The position numbers and the translations under genes were made by a program. A stretch of DNA of 64,000 bases from Ectopseudomonas composti (GTDB taxonomy: Bacteria; Pseudomonadota; Gammaproteobacteria; Pseudomonadales; Pseudomonadaceae): NCBI RefSeq assembly GCF_001567565.1, contig NZ_LSSW01000017.1, forward strand, positions 62,001 to 126,000, read 5' to 3'. Numbering within the stretch: position 1 is the first letter of the stretch; every line of letters starts with the position of its first letter. Positions 1 to 10,379 of this stretch are shown here, piece after piece. The notes below the pieces were generated by a model. The model was given only the letters and a program-made list of their open reading frames with translations, made no database searches and was not told the DNA's origin.

Positions 1-1633
1 CCATCGCCGCCTGAAGATCATGGATCTGGCCGAAGCCTCGGGCCAGCCGATGATCGATAGCGATCTCGGCCTGTCGATGGTGTTCAACGGCGCCATCTAC
101 AACTACCCCGAACTGCGCGCCGAGCTGGAGGCGCTGGGTTATCGCTTCTTCTCCGGCGGTGACACCGAGGTGCTGCTCAAGGGCTATCACGCCTGGGGTG
201 AAAAGCTGCTGCCCAAGCTCAACGGCATGTTTGCCTTCGCCGTCTGGGAGCGTGACAAGCAAAGCCTGTTCATTGCCCGTGACCGTCTCGGCGTAAAACC
301 CCTCTACCTGTCGCGTACTGGCGAGCGTCTGCGTTTCGCCTCGTCGTTGCCCGCCCTGTTGCAGGGTGGCGACATCGCCAAGACGCTGGATGCCGTCGCG
401 CTCAACCACTACCTGAATTTCCATGCCGTGGTGCCGGCGCCGCGCACCATCCTGGCGGGCGTGGAGAAGCTGCCGCCGGCCACCTGGATGCGCGTCGACG
501 CCGACGGCAAGGTCGAGCAACAGACCTGGTGGACGCTGCAGTTCGGCCCGCAAGGCGAGGAAGTGAATTACGGCTTCGAAGAATGGCGTGACCGCACGCT
601 GGAAACCATGCGCGAGGCGGTGGAAATTCGTCAGCGCGCGGCCGTGGATGTTGGCGTGCTGCTCTCCGGCGGTGTCGATTCGAGCATGCTGGTCGGCCTG
701 CTGCGCGAGGCGGGCGTAGAAAACCTGCTGACCTTCTCCATCGGTTTCCAGGACGCCGGCGGCGAACGTGGCGACGAATTCCAGTATTCGGACCTGATCG
801 CCCAGCGCTTCGCCACCCGCCACCATCAGTTGCGCATCGGCGAGCACGAAATCATCGACCAACTGCCGCAGGCCTTCCGCGCCATGAGCGAGCCGATGGT
901 CAGCCACGACTGCATCGCTTTCTACCTGCTCTCGCGTGAAGTCGCCAAGCATTGCAAGGTGGTGCAGAGCGGCCAGGGCGCCGACGAGCTGTTCGCCGGT
1001 TACCACTGGTACCCGCAGGTCGACGGCGCCAAGGATGCCTTCGCCGCCTACCGCGCCGCCTTCTTCGACCGCGAGTACGACGAATACGCGGCCTGCGTGC
1101 AGCCAGCCTGGCTGACCGGCGACATGGCCGGTGAGTTCGTCCGCGAGCACTTCGCCATGCCCGGCGCCAGTGCTGCAGTGGACAAGGCGCTGCGCCTGGA
1201 CAGCACGGTGATGCTGGTCGACGACCCGGTCAAACGGGTGGACAACATGACCATGGCCTGGGGCCTGGAGGCGCGCACGCCGTTCCTCGACTACCGCGTG
1301 GCGGAGCTGTCGGCGCGCATCCCGGCGCAGTTCAAGCTGCCCGAAGGCGGCAAGTACGTGCTCAAGGAAGCGGCGCGCAAGGTCATCCCCAGCGAGGTGA
1401 TCGACCGACCCAAGGGCTACTTCCCGGTACCGGGCCTCAAGCACCTGGAAGGCGCCACCCTCGGCTGGGTGCGCGATCTGCTGCTCGACCCCAGCCAGGA
1501 TCGCGGCCTGTTCAACCCGACCATGCTCGACCAATTGCTGACCAACCCGCAGAGCCAGCTCACCCCGCTGCGCGGCTCCAAGCTGTGGCAACTGGCGGCG
1601 CTCAACCTGTGGCTGAGCGAACAGGGTCTGTAA
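1..1633 (+). CDS. asnB: N-acetylglutaminylglutamine amidotransferase (asparagine synthase-like), 5' truncated by window edge
   Basis: The reading frame is open from base 2, so the true start and the N-terminal nucleophile cysteine of the class II glutaminase domain lie outside the window; 543 residues are visible. The remaining glutaminase part (FNGAIYNYPELR, GDTEVLLKGY, RDRLGVKPLY) is followed by an asparagine-synthase domain with the ATP PP-loop LLSGGVDSS near visible residue 220 and a GLEARTPFLD motif. In the family this enzyme amidates N-acetylglutaminylglutamine to the osmoprotectant NAGGN. The assignment over plain asparagine synthase rests on the next two genes, the GNAT/ATP-grasp NAGGN synthetase and the M42 peptidase that form the conserved Pseudomonas osmoprotectant cluster. 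The 148-base gap to ngg holds two hairpins. Cytoplasmic. Confidence 0.93.
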   Translation, partial: HRRLKIMDLAEASGQPMIDSDLGLSMVFNGAIYNYPELRAELEALGYRFFSGGDTEVLLKGYHAWGEKLLPKLNGMFAFAVWERDKQSLFIARDRLGVKPLYLSRTGERLRFASSLPALLQGGDIAKTLDAVALNHYLNFHAVVPAPRTILAGVEKLPPATWMRVDADGKVEQQTWWTLQFGPQGEEVNYGFEEWRDRTLETMREAVEIRQRAAVDVGVLLSGGVDSSMLVGLLREAGVENLLTFSIGFQDAGGERGDEFQYSDLIAQRFATRHHQLRIGEHEIIDQLPQAFRAMSEPMVSHDCIAFYLLSREVAKHCKVVQSGQGADELFAGYHWYPQVDGAKDAFAAYRAAFFDREYDEYAACVQPAWLTGDMAGEFVREHFAMPGASAAVDKALRLDSTVMLVDDPVKRVDNMTMAWGLEARTPFLDYRVAELSARIPAQFKLPEGGKYVLKEAARKVIPSEVIDRPKGYFPVPGLKHLEGATLGWVRDLLLDPSQDRGLFNPTMLDQLLTNPQSQLTPLRGSKLWQLAALNLWLSEQGL

Positions 1634-1640
1634 CGGTAAA

Positions 1641-1722
1641 GGAGCGGCTTCAGCCACCAAGTTCGGTGGTCAAGCCGCTCCCGAGCGTTCAATGCACGGT
1701 CGTCGCCCGGATGTCATCCGGG
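1641..1722. repeat. two intergenic hairpins (REP-like) between asnB and ngg
   Basis: The first inverted repeat has arms GGAGCGGCTT (1641-1650) and AAGCCGCTCC (1672-1681), with an inner CCACC/GGTGG stem. The second has arms CCCGGAT (1706-1712) and ATCCGGG (1716-1722). Neither is followed by a T-run, so they do not look like simple terminators. Their cores resemble REP-type palindromes common in Pseudomonas. They could modulate mRNA stability or read-through inside the operon. Confidence 0.55.
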
Positions 1723-1781
1723 GTTGTCGCGACTCAACACTCGATCCGGCTCAGACCGGACGTAGCGATCAAGGACAACTC

Positions 1782-3521
1782 ATGCGCTCCCCTGCCTTCA
1801 AACAACGCCTGATCCGCGGCCAGACGCCCTCCTACGAGCGCCTGCAGGCACGCCTGGCCGAAGATCACACCAGCGAGCCGAGCCAGCCGCAGGCCATCCA
1901 CTGCGGCTGGGGTCGACTGCTGGTCGGCCACACGTACCCGGACGCCACCGCGCTGGCCGAGTCCCTGCTCGATGAGCAGCCCGGCGAGCGCGACATCGCC
2001 CTGTACGTCGCGGCGCCGCATCAGGTGCTGGCCCACGCGCCGCAGCAGCTGTTCCTCGACCCCTCCGACACCCTGCGCCTGTGGTTCACCGATTACCGCC
2101 CGGCGCGCCGCAGCTTTCGCGGCTTCCGTATTCGCCGTGCGCAAAACGATGCCGATTGGCAGGCGATCAACTGCCTATACCAGACCCGCAACATGCTGCC
2201 GATCGACCCGGCCAAGCTCACCCCTTACAACGAAGGCGGGCCGACCTACTGGCTGGCCGAAGACGAGGACAGCGGCGCGGTGATCGGCAGCGTCATGGGC
2301 CTCAACCATCAGCGCGCCTTCCGCGACCCGGAAAACGGCAGCAGCCTCTGGTGCCTGGCGGTCGACCCGCAGTGCAGTCGCCCTGGCGTCGGTGAAGTGC
2401 TGGTACGCCACCTGATCGAACACGGCATGAGCCGTGGCCTGAGCTACCTCGACCTGTCGGTGCTGCACGACAACAAGCAGGCCAAGAAACTCTACGCCAA
2501 ACTGGGCTTTCGCGAGCTGCAGACCTTCAGCCTCAAGCGCAAGAACGGCATCAACCAGCCGCTGTTCCTCGGCCCCGGGCCACAGGCCGAACTCAACCCC
2601 TACGCACGCATCATCGTCGACGAAGCACTGCGCCGAGGCATCGAAGTGCAGGTCGATGACGCCGAAGCCGGGCTGTTCACCCTGAGCAACGGCGGTCGCC
2701 GCATCCGCTGCCGCGAGTCGCTGTGCGACCTGACCAGCGCGGTGAGCATGACCCTGTGCCAGGACAAGCGCCTGACCCATCGTGCCCTGTCACGCGCCGA
2801 ACTCAGCGTGCCGGCCCAGCGCCTGGCGGGCAGCGCCGAAGACAACGCGGCATTTCTCGCCGAGCACGGCTCGGTGGTGGTCAAGCCGGTCGATGGCGAG
2901 CAGGGCCAGGGCGTCGCCGTGGACCTGCGCACCCCCGGCGAGGTGCAACAAGCCATCGAGCGCGCCAGCGTGTTCGACCAACGCGTACTGCTGGAAAGCT
3001 TTCACGAAGGCCACGACCTGCGCGTACTGGTGATCGGTTTTGAAGTGGTGGCGGCCGCCATCCGCCGCCCCGCCGAGATCATCGGCGACGGCCGCCACAG
3101 CATCGGCGAACTGATCGACGCGCAAAGCCGCCGTCGCCAGGCCGCCACCGGTGGCGAGAGCCGCATTCCCAAGGACGCCGAAACCCTGCGCACCTTGCAC
3201 GGTGCCGGCCTCGACTACGACAGCGTGCTGCCGGCTGGCGAGCGCCTGGCGGTGCGCAAGACCGCCAACCTGCACACCGGCGGCACCCTGGAAGACGTTA
3301 CCGCGATCCTGCACCCGACGTTGCGCGACGCAGCCATCAAGGCCGCACGCGCGCTGGACATTCCGGTGGTCGGCCTCGACCTGCTGGTACCGGCCGCCGA
3401 CCAGCCCGAGTACGTGTTCATCGAGGCCAACGAACGTGCCGGCCTGGCCAACCATGAGCCGCAGCCGACCGCCGAGCGCTTCGTCGACCTGCTGTTCCCG
3501 CTGAGTCAGGCCAACGGCTGA
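1782..3521 (+). CDS. ngg: N-acetylglutaminylglutamine synthetase (GNAT + ATP-grasp)
   Basis: A 579-residue protein with two enzyme modules. A GNAT acetyltransferase domain spans about residues 110-260 (acetyl-CoA loop region SRPGVGEVLV; YAKLGFRELQ at its end). An ATP-grasp ligase domain lies in the C-terminal half (KPVDGEQGQG near residue 368, metal-binding EANERAG near the end). The family acetylates and joins glutamine residues to make N-acetylglutaminylglutamine, which AsnB then amidates. The frame is open 30 codons further up, but I chose the ATG at 1782 because AAGGAC sits just before it at 1771-1776 and the upstream stretch contains REP-like hairpin sequence. It is followed by the M42 peptidase, the usual gene order. 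Confidence 0.93.
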   Translation: MRSPAFKQRLIRGQTPSYERLQARLAEDHTSEPSQPQAIHCGWGRLLVGHTYPDATALAESLLDEQPGERDIALYVAAPHQVLAHAPQQLFLDPSDTLRLWFTDYRPARRSFRGFRIRRAQNDADWQAINCLYQTRNMLPIDPAKLTPYNEGGPTYWLAEDEDSGAVIGSVMGLNHQRAFRDPENGSSLWCLAVDPQCSRPGVGEVLVRHLIEHGMSRGLSYLDLSVLHDNKQAKKLYAKLGFRELQTFSLKRKNGINQPLFLGPGPQAELNPYARIIVDEALRRGIEVQVDDAEAGLFTLSNGGRRIRCRESLCDLTSAVSMTLCQDKRLTHRALSRAELSVPAQRLAGSAEDNAAFLAEHGSVVVKPVDGEQGQGVAVDLRTPGEVQQAIERASVFDQRVLLESFHEGHDLRVLVIGFEVVAAAIRRPAEIIGDGRHSIGELIDAQSRRRQAATGGESRIPKDAETLRTLHGAGLDYDSVLPAGERLAVRKTANLHTGGTLEDVTAILHPTLRDAAIKAARALDIPVVGLDLLVPAADQPEYVFIEANERAGLANHEPQPTAERFVDLLFPLSQANG

Positions 3522-3607
3522 CTGCAGCAGCACCTGCGTCCGCACCTGCCGAGAACCTGACGGCAGGTGCCGATCCGGGCGCTACACCCGATAGACAAGG
3601 AGACACC

Positions 3608-4807
3608 ATGCAGCCACTTCCCGCACCCGATCTCGACTACCTGCAGAAAGTCCTGCTGGAAATGCTCGCCATACCCAGCCCTACCGGTTTCACCGACACC
3701 ATCGTGCGCTATGTCGCCGAGCGTCTGGAGGAGCTGGAAATTCCCTTCGAGCTGACCCGGCGCGGCACCATCCGCGCCACCCTGCGCGGGCGCCAGAGCG
3801 AATACGAGCGCTTCGACCGTGCCGTTTCCGTACACCTGGACACCATTGGCGCCATCGTCCGCGAGATCAAGGACAACGGCCGCCTGGGCCTGGCCCCGGT
3901 GGGCTGCTGGTCGAGTCGCTTCGCCGAAGGCAGCCGCGTCAGCCTGTTCACCGACAACGGCGTGATCCGTGGCAGCGTGCTGCCGCTGATGGCCTCCGGG
4001 CATGCCTTCAACACCGCCGTCGATACCATGCCGGTGAGCTGGGATCACGTCGAACTGCGCCTGGACGCCTACTGCGCCACCCGCGCCGATTGCGACTCGC
4101 TGGGCGTTTGCGTCGGCGACTTCGTCGCCTTCGACCCGTTGCCGGAGTTCTCCGAAAGCGGTCATATCAGTGCCCGCCACCTGGACGACAAGGCCGGCGT
4201 CGCGGCCCTGCTGGCGTCACTCAAGGCGATTCGCGATCACGGCCTGCAACCGATGATCGACTGCCACCCGCTGTTCACCATCACCGAGGAGGTCGGCTCC
4301 GGCGCCGCCGCTGCCCTGCCCTGGGATGTCAGCGAGTTCGTCGGCATCGACATCGCCCCGGTCGCACCCGGCCAACAATCCAGCGAGCATGCCGTCAGCG
4401 TCGCCATGCAGGACTCCGGCGGCCCCTACGACTATCACCTGTCACGCCAGCTGCTGCGCCTGGCGGCCGAACAGGAAGTGCCGGCACGCCGCGATCTGTT
4501 CCGCTATTACCACAGCGACGCACAATCGGCGGTCACTGCCGGTCATGACATTCGAACCGCGCTGCTGGCCTTCGGTTGCGATGCGACTCACGGCTATGAA
4601 CGCACCCATATCGACAGCCTCAACGCCCTTAGCCGCCTGCTTACGGCGTACATGATGAGCCCACCGGTATTCGCCAGCGATGCGCAACCGGCGCAGGGCT
4701 CGCTGGAGCGCTTCAGCCATCAGCTGGAGCACGACGCGCAGATGGAAAGCGATACCCGTGTCCCACCCGTGGACAGCCTGGTAGGCCAACATGATCGGGA
4801 GACTTGA
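3608..4807 (+). CDS. M42-family metallopeptidase of the NAGGN osmoprotectant cluster
   Basis: A 399-residue cytoplasmic aminopeptidase-like protein of the M42/M20 clan. Candidate metal and catalytic residues are visible in order: HLDT (residue about 77), HLDDKAG (about 193), TEEVGSG (about 226) and ATHGYER near residue 325. AAGGAGA lies seven bases before the ATG. Its constant association with asnB and ngg is the reason the family is annotated as an osmoprotectant-system peptidase; whether it trims a precursor or breaks NAGGN down during osmotic down-shift is not settled and I infer neither. A strong terminator follows at 4849, closing the operon. Confidence 0.9.
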   Translation: MQPLPAPDLDYLQKVLLEMLAIPSPTGFTDTIVRYVAERLEELEIPFELTRRGTIRATLRGRQSEYERFDRAVSVHLDTIGAIVREIKDNGRLGLAPVGCWSSRFAEGSRVSLFTDNGVIRGSVLPLMASGHAFNTAVDTMPVSWDHVELRLDAYCATRADCDSLGVCVGDFVAFDPLPEFSESGHISARHLDDKAGVAALLASLKAIRDHGLQPMIDCHPLFTITEEVGSGAAAALPWDVSEFVGIDIAPVAPGQQSSEHAVSVAMQDSGGPYDYHLSRQLLRLAAEQEVPARRDLFRYYHSDAQSAVTAGHDIRTALLAFGCDATHGYERTHIDSLNALSRLLTAYMMSPPVFASDAQPAQGSLERFSHQLEHDAQMESDTRVPPVDSLVGQHDRET

Positions 4808-4848
4808 AGGCCTCCGCGCATAAGGGCAAAGTGACACGAAAGGACGAC

Positions 4849-4872
4849 AGGGGAGCACCAGCTCCCCTTTTT
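4849..4872 (+). terminator. intrinsic terminator of the NAGGN operon
   Basis: A perfect 8-bp stem AGGGGAGC/GCTCCCCT with ACCA loop is followed by a run of T at 4868-4872. It lies 41 bases after the peptidase stop and ends the asnB-ngg-peptidase transcript. Confidence 0.9.
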
Positions 4873-4966
4873 CTGGCCTGCAGTCAGTGGCCAACCTTCA
4901 GGTCGTCGCCAAGCGACGTTGAACATGACACTCCGGCCATTTTCCATGGCCTTCTGAGGTTCACGG

Positions 4967-7717
<2,751 letters not shown>

Positions 7718-7764
7718 GCGCACTCGCAGCGCGGCGCCCTATGGCTCTATCATGGGCGCCCAAC

Positions 7765-7837
7765 AGGCCGCTGAAAAACCCAGGCGACGACTGCATGAAT
7801 GCAGAAGGCCAAAGCCGAGGTAGTTTTTCACCCGCCT
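7765..7837. repeat. long imperfect palindrome (Pseudomonas dispersed repeat type)
   Basis: The outer arms AGGCCGCTGAAAAAC (7765-7779) and GTTTTTCACCCGCCT (7823-7837) match at 13 of 15 positions when folded, and an inner stem CTGCAT/ATGCAG sits at 7791-7804. It fills the space between the hybrid kinase stop and the yheU-like start. The TGAAAAAC/GTTTTTCA edges are typical of a repeat class scattered in intergenic regions of this group. Confidence 0.6.
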
Positions 7838-7859
7838 GCCAACACTGGAGTCATACGTT

Positions 7860-8111
7860 GTGCTGATCCCCGCCGACCTGCTGCAAGCCGACACTCTCAC
7901 TGCGCTGATCGAAGACTTCGTCACCCGCGACGGTACCGACAACGGCGATGAAACCCCGCTGGAAACCCGCGTACAGCGCGTGCGCCGCGCCCTGGACAAG
8001 GCCGAGGCGGTGATCGTCTTCGACCCTGACAGCCAGCAATGCCAACTGGCGATGAAGCGCGATGTGCCCAAGGAGTGGCTGGAGGCCTTGCAGCAATCGC
8101 TCAATGATTGA
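7860..8111 (+). CDS. yheU: YheU family (UPF0270) small protein
   Basis: An 83-residue soluble protein starting at GTG, with CTGGAG ten bases upstream. It has the YheU signature: LIPADLLQADTL at the N-terminus, a central ETRVQRVRRAL helix, and a hydrophobic VIVFDP strand. Function is unknown in the family. It converges with the Tag-family gene on the opposite strand, and the two overlap by 11 bases at their 3' ends. Confidence 0.85.
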   Translation: MLIPADLLQADTLTALIEDFVTRDGTDNGDETPLETRVQRVRRALDKAEAVIVFDPDSQQCQLAMKRDVPKEWLEALQQSLND

Positions 8112-8772
8112 CCGTATGCGCCAGCATCACCGATAGCTGACACAGCGGTCGACCACTCTCGGCCCGCCACTGGTTGAATGCCGCCTGCACTGCCGCCAGG
8201 TCTTTCAAGCTGGTCGGCGCCTTGTCGATGATGTCCTGCGCCTTGAGCGCGGCGACCATGTCATCGGTGGGAATGAAGGTGTCCTTGCCCACCATGCGCA
8301 GAAAGCGCGGTGCTGACAGGCCGCCAAGCTGGCTACCGTGCTTGGCCAGGTACTTCCACAGACCGACGATGTCGCTGACCGGCCAATCGGCGATCAGCGC
8401 GCCATAGCTTCCTTTCTCGCGGCGCACATCGAGGATGAACTGAGCGTTGCGCGGCACGCTCTTGAGCTTGCCCAGATGGCGGATCAGCCGCGCATCCTGC
8501 ATCAGGTTCTCCAGGCGCTCGCCGCCCATCAGCACCACCTTTTCCGGGTCGAAGCCGAAGAACACCTCCTCGAAAGCCGGCCACTTGGCGTCCACCAGGC
8601 TGTGTTTGAGGCCAGCGCGGAAGATGCGCAGGCTGATCAACGACAGGTAGCGGTCATCGCTCAACGCGCGCAGCTCGGCATCGCTGCGCGGCTGCGGCAG
8701 CATGGCCTCCAGCGCCTTGGCCGAGCCGAAGCGATTAAGGCAGAACTCGTGCAGCCACTTGTAATCACGCAT
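8101..8772 (-). CDS. divergent DNA-3-methyladenine glycosylase I (Tag) family protein
   Basis: A 223-residue protein of the Tag/adenine-glycosylase fold, recognised by the conserved core FDPEKV...LMQDARLIRHLGKL (about residues 74-102), which aligns with the E. coli Tag FDPVKV...LVQDAGIIRHRGKI block. Several hallmarks of active Tag are missing. The segment that in Tag reads LEGQQAGLSW here reads LRIFRAGLKH, replacing the base-recognising Glu38 and Trp46 by Arg49 and His57, and the N- and C-terminal Cys/His residues of the Tag zinc snap are not seen. It may act on another lesion or be non-catalytic. It lies 63 bases downstream of the DAHP synthase on the same strand. Confidence 0.8.
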   Translation of the reverse strand: MRDYKWLHEFCLNRFGSAKALEAMLPQPRSDAELRALSDDRYLSLISLRIFRAGLKHSLVDAKWPAFEEVFFGFDPEKVVLMGGERLENLMQDARLIRHLGKLKSVPRNAQFILDVRREKGSYGALIADWPVSDIVGLWKYLAKHGSQLGGLSAPRFLRMVGKDTFIPTDDMVAALKAQDIIDKAPTSLKDLAAVQAAFNQWRAESGRPLCQLSVMLAHTVNH

Positions 8773-8835
8773 GAATCGAATCCTTCATGAAACGGACGAC
8801 GAAGCCTGCACGCAGATGCCCACCTCTCGCAAGAC

Positions 8836-9897
8836 TCAAGCGCGCAAACGCTCAGCCGCCTGACGCAGCGCCAGCTCGGTACCACTCCAGCCCAGGCAGC
8901 CGTCGGTGATCGACACGCCGTAACGCAGCTCGCCGGAGAGCGCCTGGCAACCCTCGAACAGGTGGCTTTCCAGCATCACCCCACGCAGACTGCCGTCGCC
9001 GCTCAGGCGCTGATCGATCACGCTCTGCAGAACCGCAGGTTGACGCAGCGGATCCTTACCGCTGTTGGCGTGGCTGCAGTCGACCAGAATGCGCGGCTCG
9101 ATGCCCTGACGCTGCAACGCCTCACGCGCGGCGGCAACACTGGCCGTATCATGGTTCGGCGCGCCATGACCGCCACGCAGCACCAGATGGGTGTCCGGGT
9201 TGCCTGCCGTGTGCAGCAGCGCCGGGTGGCCAAGATCGTCGATGCCGAAGTGCCGATGCGGGTGCGCCGCCGAACGCATGGCATCGCAGGCGATGCCGAC
9301 ACTGCCATCGGTGCCGTTCTTGAAGCCCACCGGCAGATCCAGGCCGCTGACCATCTCGCGGTGCACCTGCGACTCGCTGGTGCGTGCGCCAATCGCCGCC
9401 CAGCCGAGCAGATCATCGAAGTAACCGACGGCCATCGGTTGCAGCAGCTCGGTGGCCAGCGGCAGGCCGCGCTCGAGGATGTCCAGCATCAGTTGCCGCG
9501 ACTGGCGCAGGCCTTCGGCCATGTCACCACTGCCATCGAGATGCGGGTCGTACAACAGCCCTTTCCAGCCCACCGTAGTGCGCGGTTTTTCCACGTAGGC
9601 GCGCATCACCAGCAACAGTTGGTCATCGACCTGCGGCGCCAGCTCGGCTAGGCGTTCAGCGTATTCGAGCGCCGAGGCGCGGTCATGCAGGGAACAGGGG
9701 CCGACCACCACCAGCAGGCGCGGGTCACGGCCATCGAGCACGGCGCGGATGGCGTCGCGGTCAGCGGCGATACGTTCGGCGAGTGCAGAGGGCAATGGCA
9801 GGCGCTGGCGCAGTACGGCGGGGCTGGGCAGCGGTTGAGCACTGCGGCGGGCGATGGAGGTGACGGTGGAGGCGAGTTGAGCGGAGCTGTTCATCAT
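8836..9897 (-). CDS. 3-deoxy-7-phosphoheptulonate synthase (DAHP synthase, class I)
   Basis: A 353-residue enzyme that condenses phosphoenolpyruvate and erythrose 4-phosphate, the first step of the shikimate pathway. Typical class I AroF/G/H motifs are visible: VVVGPCSLHD, RAYVEKPRTTVGWKG, GARTSESQVHREM, GFKNGTDGS, and DCSHANSGKD for metal binding. Length fits the family. AAGGA lies just before the start. The gene sits behind a leader with two peptides rich in Tyr, Phe and Trp and a strong terminator (10155-10286, 10063-10103, 9938-10027), which argues for attenuation by aromatic amino acids in addition to allosteric feedback. I cannot tell from sequence which amino acid inhibits this isozyme, so I give no aroF/G/H letter. 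Confidence 0.92.
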   Translation of the reverse strand: MMNSSAQLASTVTSIARRSAQPLPSPAVLRQRLPLPSALAERIAADRDAIRAVLDGRDPRLLVVVGPCSLHDRASALEYAERLAELAPQVDDQLLLVMRAYVEKPRTTVGWKGLLYDPHLDGSGDMAEGLRQSRQLMLDILERGLPLATELLQPMAVGYFDDLLGWAAIGARTSESQVHREMVSGLDLPVGFKNGTDGSVGIACDAMRSAAHPHRHFGIDDLGHPALLHTAGNPDTHLVLRGGHGAPNHDTASVAAAREALQRQGIEPRILVDCSHANSGKDPLRQPAVLQSVIDQRLSGDGSLRGVMLESHLFEGCQALSGELRYGVSITDGCLGWSGTELALRQAAERLRA

Positions 9898-9924
9898 CTG
9901 GCGGTTCCTTGGCCGGCGCGGTCT

Positions 9925-9938
9925 GCGCCGCGCGGCGC
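9925..9938. repeat. perfect 14-bp GC palindrome before the DAHP synthase start
   Basis: GCGCCGCGCGGCGC is self-complementary and lies between the stop of the second leader peptide and the DAHP synthase ribosome site. A nearby GGCGC/GCGCC pair (9914-9928) can compete with it. There is no T-run, so it could affect translation initiation or RNA stability rather than termination. Confidence 0.5.
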
Positions 9939-10027
9939 TAACTGAGTGTTCGTTGCAAAGGTGTCAGGGCGGTGGTGACGCTGCTAAATCGCCAGTCATA
10001 GCGGTAGTTGCGGTAATAACGGTTCAT
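9938..10027 (-). CDS. second aromatic-rich leader peptide upstream of DAHP synthase
   Basis: A 29-residue open frame with a good ribosome site (GAGGA, nine bases before the ATG). Its N-terminus MNRYYRNYRYDWRF carries four Tyr, one Trp and one Phe in 14 residues, far above chance for GC-rich DNA. It begins 36 bases after the strong terminator at 10063-10103 and ends 40 bases before the DAHP synthase. No intrinsic terminator with a T-run follows it, so if it regulates, it more probably does so through translational coupling or Rho than by classical attenuation. Assignment is inferred from composition and position. Confidence 0.65.
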   Translation of the reverse strand: MNRYYRNYRYDWRFSSVTTALTPLQRTLS

Positions 10028-10043
10028 CTGTGAATCCTCGGTC

Positions 10044-10061
10044 TGTGGCCGTTTTCGGCCG
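10044..10061 (-). other. short hairpin between terminator and second leader peptide
   Basis: On the minus strand GGCCGAAAACGGCC forms a 5-bp stem directly after the T-run of the attenuator and before the second leader ribosome site. It is too short for a terminator on its own. Confidence 0.4.
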
Positions 10062-10062
10062 G

Positions 10063-10103
10063 AAAAAACAAAACCCCCGGTCGGGTTGCCGACCGGGGGT
10101 TTT
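10063..10103 (-). terminator. strong attenuator-type terminator in the DAHP synthase leader
   Basis: A perfect 15-bp stem (10070-10084 with 10089-10103, loop of four bases) is followed on the minus strand by a G and six T. It lies 52 bases after the stop of the first leader peptide and 36 bases before the second, so every transcript that reaches the DAHP synthase must read through it. Flanking CAGG/CCTG repeats (for example the palindrome at 10156-10167 and CAGGCCGCCTG at 10138-10148) offer alternative pairings that could form an antiterminator. Confidence 0.85.
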
Positions 10104-10154
10104 CTGGAAAACGTCTCTGGTGGCGACCCTGGTGTCTCAGGCCGCCTGTGGGTA

Positions 10155-10286
10155 TCAGGCGCGCCTGTGGCTAAACCAATACCCAAAGAAATAATACGCC
10201 GCCGCCACGCACAGCTGCGCACGCGCCAGCGCGGCGCGCGAGGCACCGACTTGCAGCATGGACAGAAGATTGAGGCTGGTGGACAT
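10155..10286 (-). CDS. first aromatic-rich leader peptide (attenuation control of DAHP synthase)
   Basis: A 43-residue frame starting at ATG 10286 with GGAG six bases upstream. Near its C-terminus it encodes YYFFGYWF, seven aromatic residues out of eight, just before the stop, and a strong intrinsic terminator follows 52 bases later. This is the classic arrangement of a leader peptide on which ribosomes stall when charged aromatic tRNAs are scarce. The N-terminal 30 residues are unremarkable. The unusual feature is mixed Tyr, Phe and Trp codons rather than one amino acid, fitting a gene at the common entry to all three pathways. Confidence 0.75.
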   Translation of the reverse strand: MSTSLNLLSMLQVGASRAALARAQLCVAAAYYFFGYWFSHRRA

Positions 10287-10310
10287 GGAGTTCTCCAAAG
10301 CGATGGCCGC

Positions 10311-10340
10311 ACCATACTCCAGGCCTTTGCGGCCTGGCAA
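10311..10340 (-). promoter_or_regulatory. candidate promoter and operator for the DAHP synthase leader
   Basis: On the minus strand TTGCCA (10335-10340) and TATGGT (10311-10316) are 18 bases apart, a plausible sigma-70 promoter that would start RNA about 18 bases before the first leader ATG. The spacer contains a perfect inverted repeat, CCAGGCC and GGCCTGG five bases apart (10319-10337), in the position of a repressor operator. The promoter call is by eye only. Confidence 0.45.
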
Positions 10341-10379
10341 GCGTCGCGGCTAAAGCCCCTCCCACGGTTCGTACGGGGC

